Position numbers and translations under genes: made by a program. From NCBI GenBank assembly GCA_027475525.1, contig JAMWFC010000125.1, positions 205,723 to 269,722 on the forward strand: a stretch of 64,000 nt of DNA. Reading direction: 5' to 3'. Position 1 is the first letter of the stretch. Every line of letters begins with the position of its first letter. This DNA is from Macrolepiota albuminosa (Eukaryota > Basidiomycota > Agaricomycetes > Agaricales > Agaricaceae). The notes beneath the pieces were generated by a model. That model was not told where the DNA came from, ran no database searches, and was given only the letters and a program-made list of their open reading frames with translations. Below are positions 1-11,714 of this stretch, piece after piece.

Positions 1-320
1 GATATAGGGACCTTGTTGTTCGCTCCTTCTGTAGTTTTTCGTCTCCTATCCAACATCAGCGTCGTTTCGGTTTTTTTTTGTAGGCCCTCTTGGCGCTTGG
101 TGTTTCATTTTGTGTTTGTCTTAGAAAACCCGTCCTTTGTCTGTCGGAACTTAATAAACCCTTTGTTTCAATTCCATATCTTGTCAGGGATTTTGTCGCA
201 TACTCACGCTCCTTTTGTTTCGTTCACGCATTCTTCTCGGAGCAAGCTCTTTCATGGACTTGGACCTTACCAGACACAAGGAACGAATGCCTTTGCTTGA
301 CAGGGTGACTCAAAGAGAGG
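1..320. other. Flank upstream of sulfate permease fragment
   Basis: I see no convincing coding sequence here. Short open stretches overlap in several frames without recognisable motifs. It may hold the promoter and leader of the permease fragment that follows. Confidence 0.4.
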
Positions 321-787
321 ATGGGTGCAGCAGCAGTCGGTCTTCTGTGCTTGGTGTGCCATTCATTCGTTTCTGTCGCTTACCACCACTTGCCCTCCTT
401 CAACGCAGAGTCCACGGCCAGGAAGAGAAACTTGAACCAGTCCGCATTGGTGAAACGAATCAAGTACTACATTCCATCCTTTGCATGGATACCCAGTCAC
501 TCCATGGCGCTGTATGTACCTTCTTTGAATCCTGCAAAGTCCGCCCCCCTGACCATTCAAAGCATTGGAGGCGATTTGCTTGCAGGTCTTACTGTAGCCA
601 GCATCCTGATTCCGCAGCCCATCAGTTACGCTACCTCTCTGGCGAAACTTAGCCCTCTTGCTGGTCTCGTAAGTCAATCACTCTCCTGAAACATGCTCTC
701 GTGTGATCAGACCATTATGCTATCCTAGTTCTCAGCAGCCTTTCCCGCTATTGTATACGCGTTCCTGGGAGCCTCTCGCTATCACAA
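321..787 (+). pseudogene. 5' fragment of a SulP sulfate permease
   Basis: Exon 1 (321-668) encodes the SulP N-terminus, including IPSFAWIP and the first-helix motif GDLLAGLTVASILIPQPISY. A 60-nt GTAAGT...CTAG intron (669-728) is followed in phase by FSAAFPAIVYAFLGASR, the next conserved segment. SulP proteins are proton-coupled plasma-membrane sulfate transporters, usually of about 650-800 residues. Here similarity stops near 787, where the family continues with its QLNVAPEA-like region; instead about 30 unrelated codons run to a stop near 885. No later SulP helices or STAS domain appear downstream. I infer a truncated, non-functional gene. The ATG at 321 is the first in frame; an internal Met is also possible. 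Confidence 0.75.
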
Positions 788-1229
788 GGCAAATGTTTTA
801 CTGTCATCTCGCCATGGTGATATCAATGTCAACTTGGAAAGCGTTTCCCTTTCATCATACATTTACCAGCTCTCACGCCAATTGAGTAGCTAACAACATT
901 TAGCGTGTCATAAAGCAGGCGCAAAGTGATGCTCTCCATGTTTACAGACCCCGGACAACGTTGATCAGACATTCCGAGTCAATCTTTTTTGAACCCCATA
1001 AAAAATTCCATTCGCAAATACGTAGGACAGATTTGTGGTATGGACGAACCGCACCATGTTTATGAAGGTCGTTCAAAGATCAAGATAATTTAGTTTTAGA
1101 TAAAAAACAATCCATTGTCGTACGTAAATTGGCTTTTGTGAAACAAGAGAAGTTAGTAACCACCCTATAATGGAGTGAATGACTATCCCAGAATACGGTC
1201 CGATGGTGTAAAAATAAAGAAAAAAACTG
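788..1229. other. AT-rich stretch, nothing recognised
   Basis: The rest of the sulfate permease is not here. I see no motif or repeat; the sequence separates the permease fragment from the convergent gene on the other strand. Confidence 0.4.
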
Positions 1230-2186
1230 CTAATCTTCGTCCATTTTTTCTTCTGAAGCCTTCTTTTTTCCTTTCATGCTCTTCTTCGGCACCAATTTCT
1301 TCGAAACGGATAATGTCTCCAATGTCTCTTTTACCGACACACTGCCAGAAGCAACAGGGATAAAAGTGTCAACCTGATGAGATTGAGTTCCTATTTTTTG
1401 CAGTTTGTGGATACTGAAATTCGAGAAAGCAAAGTTTGCAGATCCCGAGTTTTGCGCAGACGCTTTGTTATCGTTTCTTTTCTCAGTTCCCGGTCGCTGA
1501 GGGTTGGTTCTAGGGAATGGGAGTCCGTCTGATTGAGCAAGAATGCGCATGCGATGTGCATTAATTTGATAAACCTAGTCAAAGTTACTTTCAATCAAAT
1601 TCGAGGAAATTTTCACTCACTTTTCTCATGCCTGTCTTGTCTCGCATTAGGTAGCAATGGAGTGACGCGCAAATCAATACAAAAGTCCCTGGCTTCAATG
1701 CATTGTAAAATTCCCATGGTGGGACAAGGTTGTCCTCAGTGTCAACGACGTTTAATTGAACGAGTTTATTGTGAACAAGGTTGAAAAATTCACCACCGAA
1801 ATCTTTGTTCAGACGTGGATCGTAAAACGCCCCCTGTTCAACCTTGGGAACTGCAACGGAGTCAAAAAAATGGGATGTAAGAAGGGTTAACATACGTGTT
1901 GGAACGACAGAGGCCCTGGGGCTACTATTGGAAGCAATATCGCCGTCGGAACTAACACTCACTAGATGGAAGCCGTTTTGGGATCAACTGTTATGTGTAG
2001 AATGTGGTATTTGGAGTCGAGCTGCACATCGAGTCGGACGACGCCACGTATGGAATTCGTTACCTGGTCTGTTTGGGTTACCGGATTGGAGCATTCTGTA
2101 ATATTTTGCCAAATTTTATTACTTCTTGATACGATACCGTGAAAGCCGGTAGCGGGCTGTGCGGCCGCAGGGCGCCCTTCTGACAT
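1230..2186 (-). CDS. Unknown multi-exon protein, about 275 aa
   Basis: The function is not recognised. The model starts at ATG 2186-2184. Exon 1 (2186-1963) ends at GTGAGT; a short exon (1924-1896) follows; a 45-nt GTATGT...TTGCAG intron (1895-1851) leads to exon 1850-1621; a 46-nt GTGAGT...ACTAG intron (1620-1575) leads in phase to exon 1574-1230. The total is 828 nt, divisible by three. The middle contains a compact segment (VPPWEFYNALKPGTFVLICA, then a conserved-looking INAHRMRIL). The last 60 residues are basic, with runs such as KKSMKGKKKASEEKMDED, like a nuclear or nucleolar tail. The first intron is the weak point: the reading that keeps the frame makes it only 38 nt, while a more normal 47-nt splice would create a TAG at the junction. 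The last two introns are convincing. Confidence 0.6.
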
Positions 2187-2449
2187 TATTGTGGAAAACG
2201 ATCACATGATTGTTTACAATGTTGGTAAACTATACCATACAGTTGTTGATTTCTGTGTTTTTGGTTTTTTCCTCATTCCCTTTCTTCTCTCTCCTTGTTC
2301 TCTGCATCCAGATGCTCCGCGCTGCAATGCAGTTTTCAGAAAGTCAAGGTGCAGCTTTCTCTTCATCTAATTTGCCTGTCTTTAACTCTGTGAGGCTCTA
2401 CAGAATTCACAGGGCATACCTGCATATACAGTAAGTTGGTGATTTGGCT

Positions 2450-3545
2450 ATGATCTCATACTATATCACTTATCTTGCACCACAGTAGCAGATTCACTGA
2501 CAAAGCATAGAAATGCTGAAGTTCCTGAACTTGACACCTTGAACATGAACAATGTTTTTGAGCAGGCCAAGGAAGAGCACCTACATGGTAGGCTGAATTT
2601 TCTTGAACTGAATGACCCAACCCTTTGCAGGAAAGTAGCATATGTTGTGTTTTGTGGACATAAGATGGGCTTGTTCAAGACCTGGTATGTAACTTCTTGT
2701 CTTGATCTTCTTGCTCCACAATTGCTTAACACAGTCCTGCTGCTGTAAAGCAGATTTATGATTTTTCAGATGCCAAAAAGGCTATCTACAAGGCTATTAT
2801 ACTTGTAAGGCTGCTGTGCAGATCTGGAAACATGTCCTTGCCAACAACCTAGTATATACACATTGCAAGGACAGTATCCAGAATGTGCCTCCAAGTGCAT
2901 CAAGAGGCTCTTGCTATCCTAGTTCTGTGATATCACACTGCCAGGATTCTTTACTCAAGCTGGACATACATTACAAGGGCAATGACTTTGCATGCTGCTA
3001 CCAAACTCCATCTCCACCCCTAGAATCTCATCAGCCCTCTGCAAGTCATCTTAATAGCCCTACATCCAAGCATTTCTCACACTACAAATTACCTCAACCC
3101 ACACTCAAAGTTTGCCATGCTCAAGGTTGCCCACCTCTTACATCTACCAAGCATCAACAGCCCGAACCTGCATCTGATGATGACATGCCCCAGACTAAAA
3201 GCCTGCTCTCTACACCAGTGTGTTCTCAATACAACCCTCCATCATCATTGCCCCATCATTCCAATTTTTTAAGGAGGGTCCTGGTTTCTCATTGACTGCA
3301 CTCTCTGCTTAGGAGATTACAGACAAGAATTGTTATTGGGTCATTGAACAAGGTGCTATGCCTGGTGTTTATAAGGGATGGTAGGTGTTTTATTTTCTCC
3401 TATTATCTTATGTCTAATAACATTGTTCTTTAGAGCTGCTGCACAAGCAGCTGTCAGTGAACACACAAACCCTTCCATTATTTTAACAACAGGCTTGGCA
3501 GCTGCAGCAATGATTTTCACATGTAGTTATATAACAGGCAAAGTC
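2450..3545 (+). pseudogene. Degraded viroplasmin-like (RNase H N-domain) fragments
   Basis: Near 2630-2690 the plus strand reads YVVFCGHKMGLFKTW, and near 3330-3385 CYWVIEQGAMPGVYKGW. These resemble the short domain shared by caulimoviral viroplasmin and the N-terminus of RNase H1, common in basidiomycete repeat proteins (pattern YxVxxGxxxGxFxxW). Each is followed after an intron-like interval by the second half of the fold (AAVQIWKHVLANN near 2808; AAAQAAVSEHTN near 3436). Between them lies a Ser/Pro-rich stretch (2816-3295). No continuous ORF joins the pieces, so I call a decayed gene or repeat. Identification rests on short motifs only. Confidence 0.4.
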
Positions 3546-5067
3546 TCTTGTCATTAATTCAATATCTCTTACCACATCACGTTATTGTCAATATCTCAAT
3601 ATATTTTGTTCAATGTAGAATCCCACTTTAAAATCTAAGTATGTATTGAAAGTTTTATCTACATTGGTGAAACCCTTGTAAAAACTAAGGACATTGACCA
3701 TACTGAACTATGCTGATCTCTTAAAATCTTTGATTTTAATCAACAAACTAAGGCCCATTTCCCAACACAATAAATTTGCCAAACATCTTACTTGGGCAAT
3801 GCATGCTGCACGTTTGTTGTGATGCTTAGCATGTTCTCAATTGGTGCGAGAAGGCATGCGAGGAACAAGATCATGGAATTGAGTTGTAGACTTTAATATC
3901 CCTTGAGGTAAGTCTCTTTTGCTGCTACAGAGTTATGCAGAAGTGTAGGAAAGTCAACATGCCTGAACATGTCTAAAAAATAAGAGTGAGTTTGTGCATT
4001 TGAGAAGATGGGTGTGGATACTTTCTGAATGGGTCTGAACTGATCTCTGAACTCCTGATTGTGATCACTCCAGCCAACACTATATCAGCTAATCTGCAAA
4101 AAGGGAGCAATACTAGCAGCTGCTTGCTGTCTCTCTTTCAATAACCTGAAGTAATCAAGAGTATTACAGAAGGAGGTGGCAAGTAGACAGGCTAAGAAAG
4201 AAACATGACTTACTGATGTCACAGGGACAAGATGTCAGTGATTAAGTGAGTGATTTAGAAGCAAAGTAAGTGGTCAAGGGACTTGGAAGCAGTGTAAATG
4301 TAAGCTTGTTGATCATAATCAATAAGCTATATGATCACATGGAAGCCACAGTTGTGATCACTTTGTTTTGTGTACTGCCATGTAAGTGCATCAGTGGCAA
4401 TGCTCCACCAGCAAAAATCTAGCAAAGACAAGTTCAAAATATTTGGTGATGGCTATTCAAGCTCTACTAACATCCAAACTCTCAATTGGTCAGATATTTG
4501 CGCCTTCTGAGCTCATCAGAATAAAGGGATTCACCAACAAGGTGAGTAATTACATGTAGAAGCCATCATATTGATTGCTTACTCATGTCTACTAAAGCTT
4601 GAGACAAAGAGAAACAATGAGAACTAGAAGATATTGGAGAAGCTTGGAAAGACAGCATACAACATCATGACAATAATGAGAATTGGGTTGATATCAAAAC
4701 TATCATCAATGGCCAGGTGCCACTCAACTTAAGCCATGCTGGTGGCAAGTTTCAAGAGCTCCTTGAGGAGGAGCTATGCCTACAAAAAAAACAAAGGAGA
4801 TATTGGACACGTCAAGACACAATTATTTGCTGAAACCTAGGCTTTGCCATGCAGTTAGATGCCATGGTCAGTGCATACTTATGGTGGAGTAAAAACTGCA
4901 GAGTATCAGGAAAGGGCCTTGCAGCTCTTTTGAGTCCAGATGCAGTAGTTTAGGAGACACATTCTATCACAGTTGTAGACGTCTTTGGTACGCCATTGAC
5001 TAGCATTATCTGTGACATCTGATGATTTGCCAAAGATACATATTCCCTCAATATACCTATTTTTCAG
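3546..5067. other. AT-rich, CpG-poor decayed sequence
   Basis: No intact ORF is visible. Weak plus-strand coding fragments from about 4830 are probably the eroded N-terminal region of the KDZ transposase that follows. Nothing else is recognised. Confidence 0.4.
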
Positions 5068-7610
5068 AGAGAGGAGACAATTGCTGCCTCTCTAGTTGAG
5101 CAAGGTCTGATTTCCTCTGCACCTTATCATTCTAAGGTTGTGTTTGCTATGCGTGCTGTAGAACTTTATTGTACTTCTCAAATATGCTGTCTTCACTTTG
5201 CAATTCAGCCTTTTGTGAAATGTCTGTATGATCTACATGCCATTCTATTCAAACCTTATCTCAGTAAACAATTTTCAATTGCCTTTGATGTCTATCTAGC
5301 CATTAACAACAAAACTGAAAAGCATATACAGATTGTCCTCAAACATGAGACACCTAACACTATGCATGTCCTGCATGCACCTACAAATTGGAGGGTGAAA
5401 AGAAGTTGATGTATGAGATGTTAGTGACAATGGATGGCAACAATTCCCTCAAGCATGTTATTTGTTGAGGGCCAGCAACTGAAGATAAAAATGGAGAGCT
5501 CATACCTGATGAATCAAAGGAGCTTTGAGATGACCATGATGTTGATGGTGACTACTACATCAGTAGGGAGAAGGTTAATCAATGGGCCAAGGGGACACTG
5601 GAGGAAATGCTGTCCACTGGAAAAGAATCGGTATATTAATGATTTCTATATTCTGTACACTATGTTCATGAATATTACAGGAAGAAGATGCTGTGGATGC
5701 CAAGTCAAGCCCCTGTGCTAAACAATGAAAAAATATAATTGATGAGCTTACCATGTGCATGTGGGGCATATTTGATAAAACAGGTGTCTTCCTTGTGCTA
5801 TGCCGGCATAGCTTTGTCTTGGTAATTGCTGACATGATTCAGAGTGGTGAGCTGTGAGTTTTCTTGTCGCATTGTTGATGATAAGGCTCATTTACTTGAA
5901 GTGCCAAGTATCCCCTGGCTGTTGTGAAGGAACTGCTTGATGCATTTGGTATATGCATAGATGAGGGATATGACATTGAGTATAAATTTAGCACGACTCT
6001 AGCTGACAGCCCCCTTGGGCCATGTGCTCAGGAACTCAAATACAAGGCACTAATTGAGAGCTTTTACAGCCATGCATACAATCAATAGTGCCAACTCACT
6101 TTCCTTGCAAAGTATGTCAAAGAACTGGGCCTTGAGGATCTGGAGGGATGCGAGTGATTCTTCTCCAAATCCAATGCATTGGCATCATCTGTACAATATG
6201 CCAGTGTCTTCCACCAAAAGCAATGCATACAAGAATACCTGAAGCATATGGATAAACAAGAAACTTATCAAGGCCTCAGTAAGTACATTTGCTTCCTTGT
6301 GACTCTGAGGTGACAGATTTTTCTAGGTGACTTCCTTGTCAATAACTACAAGCAAGCATTGAAGCTCATCAATGGCTTACCCATGCTGGAGAAACAGATG
6401 AAGGACCAGAATGTTGCCATTTTTGAAATGTTTGATAAGTGGTTGACTAAGAGAAAGGAATACTTGGAGAGACTGTCAAGAGAACCTCTGCAGGAGATGC
6501 TACAGATAGAGCATTACAATAAGTTGGTAAATCTTGCTAAAAGCCAGTGAGTACAATTTACACCTACTTGGACGCTGTGTTGAATTTTATTGCACCTTTA
6601 AGGAAGAAACTGAATGAAGCACAAGCAGCATGGCTTGTTATCATCCGTCAAACACATGATGCATGAGACTATACACAATCTACAGGGACAGAATATTGTC
6701 ATGCCTTAGAAAACCTTGAGAAGAACCTTCAAGTTGTGCAAGGCCTTGAGATGAAACTAGGCATCATAACCTATTGGACCTCTGCACACCCTGAGTGGAA
6801 TACAATGGCAGAAATGATGGCCAAGCCATTGCTACCAACAATGTCTTGATAAGTTAGAGGAGTTGATTGTGGCAAGAATGTTTGAATTAACCAAGATGAA
6901 TATGTCACAGACTGGTGCATATTTGTTGCTTAATATTTGACTACTGCCATCTCACTGTGAATCTAAAATACAAACTATGCAAGCATATCAGAAACACCCT
7001 CAAAGCTCACTCACAGGCCATTTGAAATGCACTCAACCAGTACAATGCTGCTGCTCATGCCCTCTCCTCTCCTCGCCTTGAGCTTTCATGGGATCTTGTT
7101 GTGGAATATGCATTTCTGGCAGACTTTGACTTACTATCAGACACACATGAGAATATATGTGAATGCTCCTGGGCCACACCTGCTGCCTGCATAATAATGG
7201 ATGAGTACTACAAAATTCAGCGTGCTTATGAAGAGATTGACCAGCTCAACATCAAAATACAACAACTTGTTACTTATATACATGATGTAGAAGTATATCT
7301 GAAAAGGATAGAGGAAGTCATTGCCACAAAAGATAACGTTCTTGCACATCAGATTTGCCTGCAACAGCGCCTCTACCAGTTCAACTACCTTCACATATGG
7401 CACCTTTGCAAGCTTTCTACTCTGTCAAGCTTTACAGGTTCTCTAATCCCAGGCATCAGAACAAATTGCCAAAAGAGAGATGAATGTGGATAAAGACTGT
7501 GCAGGACATGGGGAGGAGGAATGGAGAAATAAAGAGGTGCCAGAGGTGGGATATAATACCAAAGAAAATGTCAAAGATAGCGACAATGATGAAAGCAGCA
7601 ACAATGACAA
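5068..7610 (+). pseudogene. KDZ (Kyakuja-Dileera-Zisupton) transposase relic
   Basis: Conserved blocks of KDZ-family transposases occur in order on the plus strand but in different frames. They are SLVEQGLISSAPYH and YLSKQFSIAFDVYL (5085-5300), GELAKYPLAVVKELLDAFG (5850-5955), GLEDLEGCE-type and FSKSNALASSVQYASVF (6128-6215), an intron-like gap, then NNYKQALKLINGLPMLEKQM and EYLERLSREPLQEMLQIEHY (6335-6535), and YAFLADFDLL with WATPAACIIMDEYYKIQRA (7107-7225). KDZ enzymes are cut-and-paste DNA transposases abundant in Agaricomycetes. Many stops, frameshifts and near-total loss of CpG show an old dead copy. No terminal repeats were found. The Tc1-type copy at 7668 lies just past its 3' end. 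Confidence 0.85.
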
Positions 7611-7667
7611 CAATGCCTAGCTAGCAGAGGAAGTGCACAGGATCATTGAAATTTCTTCTGACTTCTA

Positions 7668-8709
7668 CAGTGGCTCAAAAAACTGTCCCAATGTTTCATA
7701 CTTTTTGAAAGATGACATTGGCATGAAGGATGGGAAGTATATAAAATCCTGATTAAATCATGTAAAATACTATGGCATCGTAGCTACAGAATACATCTAG
7801 GTTTATGTAATTAAGATCAAAACTGATGGAGCAATAGCCATTTTAAAATATTCACTCATTGGGACAGTTTTTTGAGCATCTCTAATTTTTCAGGTTTATC
7901 CCTATTTTACTCAGAAATAAAGAGTAAGTTGCATGTGGAAATATAAACAAAGTCATGTGACCATGTTTAGATATATTTGGGAGTAGTTCAAGCTGGTTGA
8001 ACCACATCTTGACCTTCAACCACTATCATGAAACCTATTCCTTCTGCACAACACTCTACTGTTGCTTCTCTTCTTGCTCAAGGATATTCTCTGGTCAGAT
8101 TGGGGCTCAAACTGGTCTAGGGAAGTCTACTACTGGGAGGATTGGTAGAGAGTTGGAGATGGACAAGGAAAACCATCCTAGAGGCTGTCCTGCTAAGCTT
8201 ACTCCATATGATAAACAGGCTATTGTTTGACAAATCTCAACTGGGAGACTTAATACAGCTGTCCAGGCCACTAATTTTATCAACAACATCATTTCCAACC
8301 CTGTCTCTTCCAAGACTGTCTGGAATGTGTTGAAGGAGGAGGGGTATTGGTCTGCTACCAAGAGAAAAGTTCCTATGCTCAAAGCTAAATATTGACAACT
8401 ACAGCTTAAATGGGCTCAGAAGCATCAGAACTGGACTATAGAGGACTGGAAAAGGGTGTTGTGGACAGATGAGACAAAGATTAACAGGATTGGGTCAGAT
8501 GGGAAGCAGTATGTGTGGAAGCTACAAGGAGAAGACATTTTAGACTGAACAACTACACCTACTGTGAAGCATGGAGGAGGGAATAATCTCATGGTATGGG
8601 GCTGTATGAGTTGGAATGGGGTAGAAAAGCTTGTAGAGGTGGTGGGGATCATTAATGCAGAGCAGTACTGTGAAATTTTAGATGATGGAGCAAAGGAGAA
8701 CTTTGAGAA
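7668..8709 (+). mobile_element. Tc1/mariner copy 1, 3'-truncated
   Basis: It begins CAGTGGCTCAAAAAACTG after a TA dinucleotide (7666-7667), the Tc1/mariner insertion signature. It matches the complete copy at 37064-38740 closely through the left inverted repeat (7668 to about 7890) and transposase N-terminus, then stops abruptly at 8709. The frame opening at 7997 has in-frame TGA codons at 8228, 8393 and 8546. Exactly the same three codons are TGA in the other copy. The first catalytic block (LWTDETKIN) is present; the rest of the DDE core and the right inverted repeat are missing. It also lacks the 77-bp duplication seen at 37322. Confidence 0.9.
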
Positions 8710-10079
8710 CCTTGTCTTCATCTCTATACACAATTATGTATTGAATTTGCTGTATAATGTGCTTTATATTGTTATTCCATTTTTCTGAAAATTTCCAATA
8801 AACTTTGATGAAGGGAGCGAGCTCATTATGTCTGACAATGAGCAAGGGGTGGGATCAACTGTCAGCATTATCTTCAGGCATCTCCAACAAGTACCTGACA
8901 TGACGTCTATAATTCAATATTGCTGACATTGCTGACAGCATGTCTGATGGCATTGGCACCACCAGCAATGGTGCCTGACTAGCCAGCCCAACGTTTAAAA
9001 AGTGAAATTCAACATTAAAGCCATATTATTGAAGGAAGCAGTATGTAAAGAAAAACCTGTTCAATTAGACATGGAATATGTATCATGTGCCATGTCTAAT
9101 TAGACAGGTTAGGAGGTTACTACAGGTGGAAGGCAGATGAGATGATACATTCACGTGACCAAATAGTTGATTTGTCATTTGGTAGTGCCTTCATCTTCTT
9201 TATTCTGAAGTATGAGTACACTAGTATGTTAGCCTAGCACACTCCTAGTCTCAGTCTGTCTCCACTGTGTTGTGTCAACTGCAACAGACTTATATCATGG
9301 TTGTGAATCCAAAGGGTCTATTTCTTCCTTGAACTATGTATATCTCATGAGTGAGGGATTTATTGTGTGAGCAACAGTTGAAGGTGCTGATGCTCCTTAC
9401 ATGCATTTTCAGTATGCCTAAGAATAGTGCCCAAGATCTTCAGGGGGATTTGATACTGCTTGGTCACTGTGACTATTCCACTGTTCATTTACTATGCAGC
9501 ACTCTTATTGCAAAAAAGTCACCTATAAGAGTATTATGAGTTTGCTGTCTATCAGCAACAGATTGAGCTTCTAATCACCAAAGCTTTAATTCAAAGCCTT
9601 TTGGAATTTTTGCAATATCTGCTACAATGTATGTGTCTGGATGTTGGCAAATGAGAAATATTATAAAGAGCAAGAAAGAGTCTATTAGTTACATTGTGTT
9701 GGAATTTTGAGGGGTAACACACTCTTTGCACTTTGACAAAGCTAAAGAGAAGCAGTCAACATCAAGAAACAAGAATAGCATGCATGGAGAATGTGTGTAC
9801 TGCACTGTCAATTGCTGTGTCAGGCATGTGTGTTGCTGCTCAGTGTAGGAATCTTGATGTGAGGTGCACTGCTTCGAGGTCATGGGGACTCATGTGGTCC
9901 ATAGTGGGCAGGAGATGTTGACACATATAAGGTATCAAGCAACAGAAGAAGATGCTATATACTTCATGCAAAGGTTCAAGTTTATGCCTAGAGTGAGAAA
10001 ATGTGTACTCTCTGTAATCATAACAAGAAGGGCCTGGTGCAATCCTTTTTGTTTTGCAAGTAGAGGAATCTGTACAAAC
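8710..10079. other. AT-rich unassigned sequence with a small hairpin
   Basis: No gene is recognised and CpG is very rare. A perfect inverted repeat lies at 9063-9102 (AATTAGACATGG facing CCATGTCTAATT). A palindromic TCTAATTAGA next to it could mark the end of an eroded LTR, but no partner was found. Confidence 0.35.
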
Positions 10080-10876
10080 TGTCAGGTTCCGCTGAGTCGG
10101 GGGCTTTCCGGGAAAGCAACGCCCTTACGATGCGGACTTGATCTACGGATACTCGGGTGTCTGGAACTCCGGGGCTAAGGACTCCGGGGTTCAAGACGAG
10201 GACAGGGGGTAATCCCGGGAGAGGGGACTAGAGTCCGGGAGTTTTGGGTTGGGGGTGGCTGAGAGTTAGAGGGGGTCGAGTCGTGAACCGGAGGTTCTAA
10301 GACGAGACCAAGTTAGTAACTTAAGAGTCGCGAAGTGCGTACCAAAGCTTAGAGCACGCGAATACTAAGGCGTGCCAGTCGAAGCGTACCAAACAAGGCG
10401 TACCAGTCAAGCAAGGGCACGCAATATCCAAGTAAGCAAAGTATGTAATATCAAGACTACCGAATACAACAGGGAGCTACACTATAAGTACTGCGGGGCC
10501 GGGTCTCGGGGTTCCGGGATGTCTGGGATGGGTTCCGGGGTTTATTGAGTAGCGGCAGGGGCTGTATACCGGGATCGCGCGTGTGGGGCGCGCGATCAAT
10601 TGGCGCGGATGGAGCCGTGATGCGTGATGCGTGATGGCCGGCACGAGTCGCGTGATCTGATTGTTGATCGGGGCTGGTGACGGCTGATGGCGGTCCTTGA
10701 TGCGCGTGATGGCGGTGTCGGCGGTCGTGATGGCGGGGCGTGTCCTGTGGGGTCGGAGGGAGGGTCCCGGTCCTTGATGCGCGTGATGGCGGTGTCGGCG
10801 GTCGTGATGGCGGGGCGTGTCCTGTGGGGTCGGAGGGAGGGTCCCAGGGTGGGCCCGGGGGGGAGGGGTCGTGACA
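10080..10876. mobile_element. GC-rich solo LTR with 5-bp TSD CAAAC
   Basis: The block begins TGTCAGG and ends GTGACA, and is flanked on both sides by CAAAC (10075-10079 and 10877-10881), a perfect 5-bp target site duplication. It is strongly GC- and CpG-rich inside AT-rich, CpG-poor debris, so it arrived later. No coding domain lies inside, as expected for a solo LTR left by LTR-LTR recombination. Read on the minus strand it starts TGTCACGACCC, which I think is the likelier orientation. It contains one 77-bp tandem duplication (10691-10844) that is probably an assembly error, so the true length is near 720 bp. Confidence 0.85.
10691..10844. repeat. 77-bp tandem duplication 1 (probable assembly artefact)
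   Basis: Two copies start at 10691 and 10768, beginning CGGTCCTTGATGCG, spacing exactly 77 bp. It lies inside the GC-rich solo LTR. Confidence 0.9.
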
Positions 10877-10881
10877 CAAAC

Positions 10882-11249
10882 AGGATGCCCATAAATCTAC
10901 TAACTATTCACTGGAGCTCTCCAATAACACTGTGCTTTTGACTAAAGGCCACTGATATTTTCAAGAGACTCCATTGTTCAATGCAATATTTATAGAATAC
11001 ACACATGTCTTCTAATCATATGCATTGAATATCATCATGACATGTGTCATACCTGGCAGGAGACTGCAAAGAAAGACCATGAATAACTTTAGTCTGGATA
11101 TTTTTCCATGCTCACATACACTGCATGTCTTCAGCTATTAATGTCAACCAGCTCAGCAATGAGGTGATTCTTTAACTCAGAAACAATGTCCTAGAACTAG
11201 ACCTTGAGGCCAATTGTCAATGAAGTGAAACACAACAGGTCAAGAGGCA
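10882..11249. other. Unassigned AT-rich flank of element A
   Basis: No ORF or repeat is recognised. Its last five bases plus four (GCATT, 11250-11254) form the left target site duplication of element A. Confidence 0.4.
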
Positions 11250-11443
11250 GCATTTGTCACAATAGCTATGTGACTGCACCTCAGAACCCGTAGTCAGTAT
11301 AGTAGAACGTTGATGACGCCAACTGTGGTTGGGTGCGCTGGACGTATACGCAGTACAACGCCGTCTCCAGCGCTTGGCGTGCGTAGTTGTGAGGAGTCCT
11401 GACAGGGTCCCGGTGTGCTCGAGTGGGGGTAGTAAAACGATGC

Positions 11444-11597
11444 GCTAGATTATAGCACTTCGGGGGCTACCTGGCAGATGGTAAGCGTCGTAGTTTGGGC
11501 AAAGATATTGGAGAAAAGACGCTAGATTATAGCACTTCGGGGGCTACCTGGCAGATGGTAAGCGTCGTAGTTTGGGCAAAGATATTGGAGAAAAGAC
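11444..11597. repeat. 77-bp tandem duplication 2 (probable assembly artefact)
   Basis: Copies start at 11444 and 11521 (GCTAGATTATAGCACTTC), spacing exactly 77 bp. Confidence 0.9.
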
Positions 11598-11714
11598 GAA
11601 TAGCGCAGCGTATTGTGCCCGTAGGTGGCACCGTAAAAGCGTCGTAGTTTGGGCAAAGATATTGGAGAAAAGACGAATAGCGCAGCGTATTGTGCCCGTA
11701 GGTGGCACCGTAAA
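11561..11714. repeat. 77-bp tandem duplication 3 (probable assembly artefact)
   Basis: Copies start at 11561 and 11638 (AGCGTCGTAGTTTGGGC), spacing exactly 77 bp. It overlaps the previous duplication in a chain, as if three short contigs were abutted. Confidence 0.9.

Noticed and set aside
13..308. Overlapping plus-strand ORFs at the window start
   Set aside because: No domain, low-complexity hydrophobic reading in several frames; probably the leader of the permease fragment.
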